Assembly (NCBI RefSeq): GCF_036785885.1
Contig: NC_092322.1
Location: 12,422,466-12,486,465, forward strand
DNA: 64,000 nucleotides
Origin: Coffea arabica
Lineage: Eukaryota > Streptophyta > Magnoliopsida > Gentianales > Rubiaceae
Direction of reading: 5' to 3'
Numbering within the stretch: the first letter of the stretch is position 1; every line of letters begins with the position of its first letter. Positions 1 through 10,739 of the stretch are shown piece by piece. The notes below the pieces were generated by a model. The model searched no databases. It was not told the DNA's origin and saw nothing but the letters and a program-made list of their open reading frames with translations. The position numbers and the translations under genes were made by a program.

Positions 1-523
1 AAGGCTCCCCGCAGCACTCTCTGCTGCGGCGTCCTCGCAACCCCTTACTCTTAGGTGCATGTGACTATTTAGCTATTCTCGAGGCCTAATGTATAAGACC
101 ACATGGGCTGCTATATTTAGATATTCCATTATGATTACGTTTGAAGTTCTTCCACCTTTTGCTTTTCATTCCTCCTTTTCTTTTCCCCCTTTTGTGGATA
201 AGAAAGATTGTCCAACCATATTGACCTAAAACTCTAATCTAGTCGACAATCACCAAATACAAAGCTCGCTCAATGTATACTCGAACACTTTTCTTCTTTT
301 TCCCATTTAAAGCGTATAGCATAGTATTTATAGTACAATCCAACCATAATCATTGGCAATTGCTGATAGCAATGCTGTTTTCTGACATTGACATGTTCTG
401 TCCACTTCAAGGAGCAGAAGCAACTACTACATTTCATGTTCGCATTTTGAAGATCTTTGCACAGTCCTATAGTTCTCTCCTTTGTGGGCTGGTACATCAT
501 CAAATTTTCTCAGGGATGAATCA
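1..523. other. 3' flank of the AGT2 gene, no coding region seen
   Basis: No convincing gene is visible. The part next to position 524 is probably the 3' UTR of the minus-strand aminotransferase gene. The only marked structure is a perfect 8-bp stem with a 5-nt loop at 9-29 (CCGCAGCA / TGCTGCGG) in a short GC-rich patch at the window edge. Confidence 0.5.
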
Positions 524-3500
524 TCATAACTTAGACATGGCATAATCCAATGCATCAACCAGGAAATCTGCAGAAAAAGAAAATTCAAAGGCTCAGATGT
601 AGAGGGGGCAAAAAACTCATTAAGAAGTCTTGTTTAATGTTAGTTTACCTCATCTAGGAGGAATTTACTCAAAGGAACTCAAATGGCAAAGCATGAAATT
701 ACCTGCATCATCTTTGTTGAAGCACATAGGAGGCTTTATTCTAAAAACATTCCCATGCAGTCCACCTTTTCCAACTAAGACGCCAAGTTCTATGTTCAAA
801 TATGAGAATTACATTAAAACTTTAACTCACTACCATAGAAGCATATAGACTATAATGTATAGATGAAGATTCTCATGATTTCCTGAATATTTTTTGGTTG
901 GTCTTACTAACCTCGGAGCTTCTCAAACAGAATTGCAGTTTCTGCCTTTGCAGGTGTCTTCTTAGTTCTATCACTGACCAGTTCTATACCCACCATCAAG
1001 CCTCTACCTCGCACATCTCCAATTACTGAGGCATAGGAAAACATTAGTTAGCATTCACAATTTTATTCCTACATGTCAGGAAATGCAACAGAGTATATAG
1101 GGATGCAGTCATATCAATTTGGCATGCTGCGATTGATGAGCTGTGCAGCTGCTCACGTGGCAGTGGCTAACTTCTCTAGACTGCTAATACTAGATTTTGA
1201 ATAACCCAAGCAAGCAATGGAGTCATTGAAAAGTAAATATTTTTTGTTCGAGAGATGTTGCTTACATACAGCTATCCAGGTCATGCAAATGAGAATATTA
1301 CTAAAATTATCTGTGACTTGTAAACTTCATTGACAATTAGATTGACTAGGTTCACTAGAGGTAAGCAAATTTGCATAGGAGTGCTATTACTAGGTTAGTA
1401 CTAGTATACCAGTAAGTAACCAGAAAACATAACATTGTACATTATACGTAGAGATCAACATTCTGGAGTTATATTTTAGATCCTTAAAATCATTGTAATT
1501 TTGTCAGTAGTAAGCATATGCCTGTGATGACATTATGAAGACATTGAACTATCAGATTTTCCTGACCATATGCATGTTGATAAGGATTACTTTAGCCTAT
1601 TGCAATTACCTTTTAGGCTGACACAGAAAAGAATGAATTGATAGTCTTGATAATAAAAGTCATGGTTCTCATAATTATGAGTCTAATCTTTCTTTATTTA
1701 TATAGGTGTGTGGGTGAAACAAAGCACCATAGGCAAACAGAGCATTACTGTCATGTGTTTGCTGAAGAACTCTCAGTCGTTCAACCAAGTGGGAGCCAAC
1801 TTTAGCACAATGCTCTTGGCGCTTCTCAGCATCAATAACTTTAAGTACTGCAAGTCCACCAGCAGAGCATACGGGATTGCCACCAAAGGTGTTAAACTGT
1901 ATCTTTTGAGCCATTACGCTTGCTATTTCAGGGGTGGTCACAACAGCTCCAAGAGGTAAACCGTTCCCAATGCCCTGATGAGTACATTATGTCCAGTCAA
2001 AATTGATTATGCTAGACAACTGTGCAACTGGTGAGAACTGCTGATTAGTATTATGATATACAAGAGAAGGCAAGGGAATGATCATGTACACCTTTGCCAT
2101 GGTAACTATATCAGGAATCACGCCCTGTGTCTCAAACCCCCAATAATGACTTCCTGTGCGACCAAACCCAGTTTGTACTTCATCAGCAATGCAAACACCA
2201 CCAGCTTTGCGAACAATGTCATAAACCAGTTTCAAGTATCCAGGAGCCAATTCAACTGCTCCCCCAACCCCCTGGAGTTTGCATAATAAAATCAAGTAAG
2301 CTATTTGTGTCAACATCAAGCTATACTTTCAGTAACCAGAATAAGTTTGCAAACCTGAATGGTCTCAGCAATAAAGCTGGCAACTTTTCCAGGACTCCCA
2401 TGATCAATATGATCTTGTACCTCTTCAGCATAACGACTAGCGTCAGACCCAAAGACACCTCTATATGGATTGGGATTGATGACATGATGAATTTCACCCT
2501 GCATTGTCAAAATCAGGATTTTTACTTGGTTAAGTGAATATCAGAACCAACAAACTAAAAAACTATTTAGGTTGGATAAAATTATTTTTGGAATACATTC
2601 CAGTCAAATTGTACAAGTTAATGCCAGGAAAAATCTACTCAACAAGCGGCAGTAAACAAATTAACTCATTAACCAACTTAAGAACAGCCCCCAGAGATAG
2701 GTTAAAGCACCATGCTTTGAACAAGTATCCACTCAAGCATTGCACGTAACATATTCGATTGTAATGTGTAATATATTCGGAAAGCAGCATGGTGTGGAAG
2801 CATTGGATAATGCACATAACCTCCAGGAACAAACCTGGGGAATTGGATACTTCCATGTATTGAGAGCTGTTAGTCCAATTGTATTGGAACTTCCACCATG
2901 ATATGCATTTCTTAAGGCAATGATACCAAGGTTACCACTGTACAACCGTGCCATCATCATTGCTAATTCGTTTGCTTCGGTTCCTGAATTTACAAAATAA
3001 ACTACCTGCAGTTCCAAAAGGAGCAGTATTAGCAAGTTGCATTGCATGAGAAGTGTAACCTAGATTTCAAGAAGCAGAAAAAAAGGGAAAAAAAAATTCA
3101 GTACGTAGAGAATAGATATAAATATTGGACGAGACATGAAAGAAATTGCTGGCAAAACAAAGACATGGACGGCCTTTTGCGCTTCACACTTAAGTCAAAA
3201 GACAGCAAGCATATTACTTTCACAGCCGCAACATTCCAAACAGATTCCATCAAAATACTAGCCTTTAGGTTTCCGGGCATCTTAGATGCCAACGCTTCTG
3301 CAAAATCAGCAATTGCATGGTGTAGGTATATGGTTGTTGCATGCTGAAGAAGCTTGCTTTGCTCAATGATGGCATTCAGTACTTCAGGGTGGCAATGTCC
3401 ACAAGATACAGTTACTATTCCAGCAAATGCATCGAGATAACGCTTTCCATTCTCGTCAAACAAATATTGCATCTTCCCTTCAACAATATTTAGCTGTCCA

Positions 3501-4292
3501 TACAACACAAAGTTAACAAATGAGATCTCGGAGTTTGGCTCAAAAAAAAAAAACTTTGTGACATTTAGCTCAATTTTCATAAAGACTAGATTTTCCATAC
3601 AAATCATAAATGGCACCATGGCAGCTATTCACTGAAATCAAGAATATAGACATGTCATCTACAATAAAACTATTTAATGCCTAGTCATGCCTAGTCGATT
3701 AACTGTTGAACTTAAACCACTTGCTCAAAATGCTTAAACCAAGTTAAAAGTAGCCTAAGTTAAAAGAAAACCTCACTAAAGCTCAGAAATTTATATTCTT
3801 AAAAGGAGTTTAAAAAGAAGGAAAACTTAAACCCATTCCCAAATTAAATTGGTTAAACACTCTTAAATGGCCAAGACCCTGCTGGCATTCCATCCGTTTC
3901 AATACACAAAAAGATGTCTCTGACCAACAATCTGTCAGAAAATTACCAATTCAAATTGGAATTCACAGAAATTAACTAAGATGCACCAAAATAAATCCAT
4001 TTCAATAAAAGAAACTACTAAAGAATTTAGTCTCCATAAGAAAACTTACGGGTTTTTGGTAATAGTGAAAAAGAGAAGGGCCCAGATACTTTTTCCGCTT
4101 CTGGAAGACTTCATCGGCTAAGGGACCATTATATGGCTTTGGTTCATAGTCGAACGCCGGCAGCTCCGGCCGAGACACAGATGCCTCCGCTGCGATCCCC
4201 GCCGAAAAGCAACGCCGCTTAACATTAGTAGTATTAACACACTGCCATTTACTACTCCTCAACAGCTTCCTCCCCACCGTCTTAAATGACAT
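524..4292 (-). CDS. AGT2: Alanine:glyoxylate aminotransferase 2-like, mitochondrial (class-III PLP aminotransferase)
   Basis: Nine exons: 4050-4292, 3263-3493, 2835-3005, 2355-2498, 2092-2271, 1749-1974, 912-1025, 703-789 and 524-567. Together they give 1440 nt, or 479 residues, close to the roughly 476 of Arabidopsis AGT2 (At4g39660). The product transfers an amino group from alanine (or beta-alanine) to glyoxylate in mitochondria. The N-terminus is basic and ends in an RRCFS-like presequence cleavage motif. Family hallmarks are SCGHCHP, the PLP-binding SGTEANELA and [19 protein letters not shown], and the Schiff-base lysine in VTMAK at residue about 323, the last codon of exon 5. A Met 11 codons upstream (4325) is in frame; I prefer 4292 because it is followed directly by the basic presequence. 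All introns are GT-AG except intron 2, whose donor reads GC. Identity is confident; the exact substrate is inferred from the family. Confidence 0.93.
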
Positions 4293-4325
4293 CGTCGGTT
4301 CGTCGTTTCTTTCACACACCGTCAC

Positions 4326-7300
4326 TCAGTCACTACTGTGTGAGACAGACTGAACTGTACCGTGTGAGTGTGTGAAAATGTTGAGTTGAGAAGAAAAGTT
4401 GGCGCAGTGTTGGACGCTGGTTGGGGTGGGGCATGTCTGTTTTATGTTTTGGATTTTGGAGAAATGTTGACGTGGAATTTTGTATTTTAGTCTTTATAAT
4501 ATCAATTTTTTTTTTTTTTGTATTATGGTTTTGGATAAATTACAATAGTACTAGTTGATCTGTGATAACATATTTATAGATTTGATGCTTATCTCGGGGA
4601 GAGGACTAACAAGAGTTTCAAATATAAAAAGTGTTAAGATTTTTTTCTTTTTTCTTTTTATAAGATGATGAGTTTAGATATCTCAAATAATTTTTTTCTT
4701 TTTCCTTGTCAATTTGTAGAGTATTATTTGAAATAATTACTGTAGTACTTTTTGTGGTATATAATATGTGAAATAAAGAAGTAGTTGGTTATGTGAAAAG
4801 ATTATTGAAATTTGTGTTTAACAAAATTTTGGTATCCAAACGTACCCGTTTTTTTCCCTCACTTTTTAAGTAAGTTATAATGGAAATGAGGTATTTTGGG
4901 GGAAATTATGAGGTCATGAGGGCAAATTGTCTTAATTAATTTTAGCCTATTTGTAGCTGAAAGTAAGTGATAATGAATTTGTAACTAATTGAATTGAAAA
5001 GGGTTTCAGTTTAGAGTAATTTTCATTTTATGTGTTGAGAAATGAGAATGATATGAATTTTCAATTTTGGAGGATTTTTAATGGATTCTCCATTATGTGA
5101 GTAGAAATGGTGGCCGAGTTATCAAAAGATTCCGTTTCCAATTTGGCCTTTTAATTTTGCTTTATTGATATAGCATTTTTCATCAGTACGTTGTTTTCTT
5201 TGTCTTGTTTTTCCTCAAGATCAAGAGTTTGGTACATTAGCCAACTTTGACAAGAACTTCTTTCAATCCATATGGTGAAAAAATATTTTGCAACACCATA
5301 ACTTACAATCAGAAGGACAAGAAAGGATTAACCCCAGGCTAAAATATAGTGCCCTTTAGCACTTTTCAAGTTTGTGATCATGTAATGCTGTTTAGTGTAT
5401 TGTGAATTGTCTTTCTGAAGGAGAAAAGACAAAATGCATGAGAAGATGAGAGATTTCAGTCCAAGAAAACTAGAAGAGCCTTGCTAGAACTTCTTTCCAG
5501 TGTATTTTACGTAATCCCACCAAAATAAGATCAGAAACCCCATTGAGTAACAAATTTGTGATTCAGGAATTACTAGGAGTCATTCTGCAAAAATTGATCT
5601 CAAATGATAATATTCCAGCAAGAAAAATAATTAGAGCATGTCAATAAAATTGAAGCAATATGTCCAACTAGGGACACCAATTGAGGAACAAAAGACCATG
5701 GAATATCAGTATCAAATTTATCTTATTGAAATCATGATGCTGATTCTTCTCCTCAATCTTTATAAAGACAAGTCATTTTATTATATCACTAAAAAGCCAG
5801 ACATGTATTAGAAAATGAGGATGTTACGGCATCTGAGATCTAAAAGAGCAAATTTGTAGAAGTTCCCTATCAGATAGACACTTGTTGCTGTCCTCGCCGC
5901 TTGCAAAACATAAAGGAGGGCTATTTATGATGATCTAGTGACTAGTAACTCTCACCAGCCTGTGGTTATTTATGATGAACTTGTGACCTTTGACTAGTAA
6001 TTCTCACCAGTCTGCAAATGATTGCCTGAATCTCGGCATGGTTGTAGAGATTCATGTCCACAGGATTTTACAGCATTGGAGACCAAAGCGTTGAGCAGCT
6101 ATTAACCTCTATACCTGCAGTAAGAGCCAACACAAGATCTCTACAACTGAACTCATGTAAAGAATGAGGAACAGAAAGCATACTCGTGTAAAGAAAGTTC
6201 AAAATCAGAGGATTAAAATGAACCAAAAATCGTTTCAAGGTGGAAAATTATGCCGCTAGATTTTACCATAACTCGTTAAATCTTTGAGTATTGAAATTCT
6301 CTTGGTTAAGTACTTCATTCTTTTGCCAAAGCACAGGAATCTGTGGCATACTTAATCTCATAACGAACAGACATAAATCTTAAGCCCTACTCCAGCAATT
6401 CAGCACACCTTTTCATTGAAGCATTGTCTTACTTGTAAGGCAGCATAGCAAGATGCACCAATGCTCATACTGTTCCCTACCTGGGACTGCACATAAAAAC
6501 AAGAAATCATCTCTCAGAGCTGTGACCAACAATGGCACTTCAAATCAACCATATGGGAAATAGAGCAATTCAATCTCTTGCAAAATGATGACAAGTTGTC
6601 ACATTAAGACTGATAGCTTGAAAATGTGTTGCTTTAATTCTACTGAAGTAAGACGTGTATGGTGGAAAGGAGATACTAATTGCTTTATTAACGATGTCAA
6701 AGAGATGAACAGGTGATCTTGATCATTCGTCTGAAACCCATGAATGAAAGGCCAAATGTTGGACTAGTTAAGCATTGATTGAATAAACCATATTACAACT
6801 ATAACAATGACTTCCAATGTCTGGAGTTAGTCAAATTTCTAAAAATTATGTAATGACATCATATGCACAAAGAATATGACATCATTAGTCAAATTTCTTG
6901 AGTTAGTTCAATGCTTCGTTAGAAAAGGATGCAAAAACAATATGCACATCATAGAATGACTAACCAGATAAATGACTATTTGGGGGGGGCTATCCAAATA
7001 AATGACTAACCAGATATGCTGTCTGTAAGACCTGCAGGAGATACACAATTATACAAAAGGATGTCTCCAAGCCCAATCCTTGTAAATCATTCAGAAATCA
7101 TCCAGGAGATGCTTCCCCAGTTGCTGGTTGCATTAGCCTGGACCACTCAATTCGCTATATTCATGAAACAAAACCATCTTCCCTTTTCCTGAAACTTCAA
7201 CCACGTTCTAAGGATATAACATCAAATCCTTCAGCAATGTCACTAAATTTGGTGCACCATACCCAACATTTAACTTTACATTTCTCATTTAGCTGAACTG

Positions 7301-7382
7301 TGCGAATAAAACCGGTCAACCTTGACGGTCCCCTTAATAACAGGTTCCAAGTTAAATAGTTGAATTGATATCTTTTTTTGTC
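4326..7382. other. Intergenic stretch between AGT2 and the DYW-PPR gene
   Basis: No coding region or RNA gene is recognised in these 3 kb. The AGT2 promoter lies at the left and the 3' UTR of the PPR gene at the right. Two small structures stand out: a MITE-like segment near 4711-4846 and an imperfect tandem duplication of about 45 bp at 5927-6012 (TTTATGATGA...CTCACCAG twice). Confidence 0.5.
4711..4846. mobile_element. Small MITE-like repeat
   Basis: The segment begins with GTAGAGTATTATTTGAAATA and ends with GGTATCCAAACG. It is clearly related over its length to 44826-44971, where both ends carry GTTTGGATA / TATCCAAAC. The copy here has a worn left end. Family assignment is not possible by eye. 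Confidence 0.45.
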
Positions 7383-9725
7383 CTACCAATAGTCCCGACA
7401 AGAACATAAACCACCTTTGAAGTGGTGAAAACGAGTAGCATCCCTTAAAATAATTTCTCTCTCCACAAGTTTGGAAATGAATTTAATAGCAGAGTGACAG
7501 TCATTACAAACTCTAAGGTTCTTCATGATCCTTAAAGTGGATTTTTCTGGAGTATTTATCAAACCAAATGTTATAGCAAGTTTCTCACTGTGATGTCTAA
7601 GAATCTGTTCTTTCACTTCGTTATCAAGATCATGCAGCACTGACTCCATGTCTGGAACAAAACCCATTTTTTTTATCTCTTTCCAGATTTTGTCCATAAC
7701 CCGGTAAATTGCATCTCTCTGTGGGTGAAGTGCATCTTCTACCCCAAATACATGAACTTCACTTTTAATCTGAATCCAACTAAATCCTTGCTCTTTCTTT
7801 ACCTGTCTATCTTTCATTGACTTTCTGACCAAAGCAGCTTCTTGCCATCTTCCACAGGCAGAATAAGCATTAGCAAGTGCTGTAAAGGCCCCACTGTGAT
7901 CTGGCTCAATTGAAAGCAATTTCTCAGCTGCTACAGTTGCTAGCTCTGCATTCTTATGAATCTTGCAAGAAGCTAAAAGCGATCCCCAAGCTATAACATC
8001 TGGCTGAATTGGCATGTTCTGAATGAAACATTGTGCTTCCTGTAGCAATCCAGCACGTCCAAACAGGTCAATCATGCAAGCATAGTGGCTTGTGGTGGGT
8101 ACAATTCTATGTACATCTTGCATCATCTTGTAGTATCTACGGCCTTGTTCAACCTTCCCCACATGTGTGCAGGCAGAAAGAACACCTACATAAGTGATAT
8201 GGTCTGGCTTAATACTCAATCCCAGCATCTTCTCAAACAGTTGAATGGCTTCATCTGCAACTCCATGTTGAGCTAAAGCTATGATCATGGATGTCCAAGA
8301 GACATGGTCTCTTTTCCAATTTATTAGGTTGAATAATCTCTTTGCACTACCAATGCTACCAGCCTTTGAATACATGGTAATTAAAGCATTGCTCACAGAT
8401 ACAGACGATGCTTCCAATGATTTCAAGGCCACTGCATGGATCTGCTTGCCATGATTCAATGAAGCCAAGCTTGAACAAATGCTTAGCATAGCTGCTAGAG
8501 TGAAATTATTAGGTTTTGGACCTTCTCTTATCATCAATCTAAAAAGTGCCATCCCTTCGTCATAAAAGCCATTCTGCACATAACCTACAATCATTGCCGT
8601 CCAAGCAACCACATCACGTTCTTCTAATGAGTCAAAGATCACCCTTGCTGGATTGATATCTCCAATCTTGATATATCCATCCAGTAAAGCTGTAAATGCT
8701 ACAATATCTAGATTTGATATTCCACTTTGGCGTACAACTTTTTGAGCAATTTCAACACAGCCACACTTAGAGTACATCGAGATTAAAGCATTCCCAACAG
8801 CCCCAGAAGTACCAAAACTGGTCCTAACAATATGACCATGAATTTGCTTTCCTGAAGTAACATTCTGAGTATTTGCACAAGCAGATAAAACACTAGCTAG
8901 GGTGTACTTATCAGGCAACAGGTCAGTGCCATTGACCATGTTGGAGAACATGTCCAGAGCTTCATTATCAAAACCATGCTGATTGTAACCTGTAATCATT
9001 GAGTTCCAAGAAACAATATCACGTTCTTTCATCTGATCAAACTGAGCAAGTGCAAGATCAACCTCACCATGCTGCATGTGCAAGGAAATCATCCAATTCC
9101 AGCTTGAGACATTCTTTAACTCTATCCTGTCAAATGCCACCTTTGCAGTACCAACATCACCAGACTTTGAATACATATTTAACAATGAATTTGCTACAGC
9201 TACATTGCCACCAAACCCGAGTTTAAGAACAAAAGAATGCACCTTGCTACCGATATGTAACCCTTTAATTGCACCACAAGCTGCAAGTACATTAGTAAAA
9301 GTATATTGGGTTGGAAGAATTCTACTCAATACCATCTTACAAAACATCCTTACAGCATCCTCAGAACGCCCCAGTTGATTATAGCCCACGATCATTGTAG
9401 TCCACGAAACAGAATCATATTCAGGCATCTCATTAAAAAGAGAAATTGCTTCACGAATCATGCCTCGTTTTGCATATGCAGACAAGAGCGTGTTCCATGA
9501 AGATGTGTTTCTCACAGGCATTTCATCGAAAACCTTAACAGCATCGGGGATGAACCCAGATTTTGCATATACATTTATGAGATTATTCATCACAAAGAGT
9601 CCTAATTGAAGCCCAGACTTGATGATTTGGGCGTGGATTGATCTTGCTGCTACAGGGTCTTTGCTTTTGAGACTTGTTTGGAGGAGGGATATGTAGAGAT
9701 TTGACTGAGAGGCCCATGATTGCAT
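7383..9725 (-). CDS. PLS-class PPR protein with E and DYW domains (At2g22070-like RNA-editing factor)
   Basis: This is one uninterrupted frame of 780 residues, which is normal for this family (Arabidopsis At2g22070 has 786). Tandem 31-36 residue PPR motifs fill residues of about 20-600, with many typical SWNxMI and WTAMI turns. An E domain follows, then a complete C-terminal DYW domain ending in CSCRDYW. The cytidine-deaminase-like zinc signature is present: HSE in HHSEKLA and CNDC in RVCNDCH. Proteins of this class bind single organellar transcripts and convert C to U at defined sites. The target transcript and the organelle cannot be read from the sequence; the N-terminus is short and not a strong targeting peptide. 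The closest relative is named from memory of the protein sequence. The gene lies between AGT2 and GGT on the same strand. Confidence 0.93.
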   Translation of the reverse strand: MQSWASQSNLYISLLQTSLKSKDPVAARSIHAQIIKSGLQLGLFVMNNLINVYAKSGFIPDAVKVFDEMPVRNTSSWNTLLSAYAKRGMIREAISLFNEMPEYDSVSWTTMIVGYNQLGRSEDAVRMFCKMVLSRILPTQYTFTNVLAACGAIKGLHIGSKVHSFVLKLGFGGNVAVANSLLNMYSKSGDVGTAKVAFDRIELKNVSSWNWMISLHMQHGEVDLALAQFDQMKERDIVSWNSMITGYNQHGFDNEALDMFSNMVNGTDLLPDKYTLASVLSACANTQNVTSGKQIHGHIVRTSFGTSGAVGNALISMYSKCGCVEIAQKVVRQSGISNLDIVAFTALLDGYIKIGDINPARVIFDSLEERDVVAWTAMIVGYVQNGFYDEGMALFRLMIREGPKPNNFTLAAMLSICSSLASLNHGKQIHAVALKSLEASSVSVSNALITMYSKAGSIGSAKRLFNLINWKRDHVSWTSMIIALAQHGVADEAIQLFEKMLGLSIKPDHITYVGVLSACTHVGKVEQGRRYYKMMQDVHRIVPTTSHYACMIDLFGRAGLLQEAQCFIQNMPIQPDVIAWGSLLASCKIHKNAELATVAAEKLLSIEPDHSGAFTALANAYSACGRWQEAALVRKSMKDRQVKKEQGFSWIQIKSEVHVFGVEDALHPQRDAIYRVMDKIWKEIKKMGFVPDMESVLHDLDNEVKEQILRHHSEKLAITFGLINTPEKSTLRIMKNLRVCNDCHSAIKFISKLVEREIILRDATRFHHFKGGLCSCRDYW

Positions 9726-10739
9726 TCTTCGGGTTTGGACTTGTACTAACTTAGACGATTAATTACCACTCTTATGGCGTCTGATTCTCATTGAAATTAG
9801 AAGGTTTCGGTGGTATTTTGAAACTTAATGGCTGAGAGTTTTGAAAAGCAAGAACATGCGGGAAATGCAGAGGAGGCTTTTATGGCGCCAAAATTGGAGG
9901 GCTCTTCCTAACGGTCAAGATGCTTCCTTTAAAATATCTCACTTTATATATATATTTTTTCCCCTAAAGAAAAAGTAGAAATCAGAAAGAAAAATAATAA
10001 AGGGATAAAAGGAATTAAAATAGTACCTAATAAGTGATGAATGGAAAATTTACATAATAGGCCTTTAAATTGTAGTCATCCAAAAGTTATCATCTCCCCA
10101 ACAAAGAATAATAGTGTTACCAACACAAGTTGACTCAATTGATAAGAACGATCACTTATTCATAGAAGGTTGCCGTTGACATGAAAATTGTATTGATAAG
10201 TGATTTATAAGAATCTCTATAAGCGATCTATGGTTCTGAAAGCACGCATTTATCTATGGTAGTGATTGAAGAGCCAAACTGACCCAAATTTCTCTTATAA
10301 AATAAAGAAGAATACTGTTCGATTAATTGAAAATAAATAAATAAAGTATACTCTGATTTTCCATCGCCGGTTTGCTCAGCTGGTTAAATACTCTAATGCC
10401 AAGGTCGGAAAACGAATCTTTGTTTAGGATGATAGTAAATTGCACTAGACATAGGTTACAGTTCCTACTGCAATCTTACAATTTAAAAAAAAAAAAGGTA
10501 TTCTCTAAATTTTCTTGTTAGTTTGAAGTCTTTTGGACAATTGGACTCAATAACAAGGAATTCATCTCTAACAATTAGACAAATATTTTGGTGAAGGTTA
10601 TTGTTGAACAAATGAACATTCCCTCTACTCAATAGCTTTCATTTGATATAGAAATTGGACATAATATTTATTGGCACAACAATAAAAAATGGGCATATAC
10701 TATTTCACTAGAGCCCTGAAAAAATGACTCCTTATAAAG
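9726..10739. other. Intergenic stretch between the PPR and GGT genes
   Basis: This is the promoter side of the PPR gene and the 3' side of GGT. No coding region is supported. It contains a tRNA-derived SINE-like sequence near 10366-10496 and a similar box-A-like line near 10120-10150. Confidence 0.5.
10366..10496 (+). mobile_element. tRNA-derived SINE-like element
   Basis: A box-A-like stretch (TTTGCTCAGCTGGTTAAAT) is followed about 30 bp later by a degenerate box-B-like stretch (GGAAAACGAATCTT). The sequence ends in an A12 tract. This arrangement is typical of short plant SINEs. No clear target-site duplication was found, so the call is tentative. Confidence 0.4.

Noticed and set aside
273-848. 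Open frames on the plus strand near the left edge
   Set aside because: They lie over the last exons and 3' flank of AGT2 on the opposite strand and show no domain.
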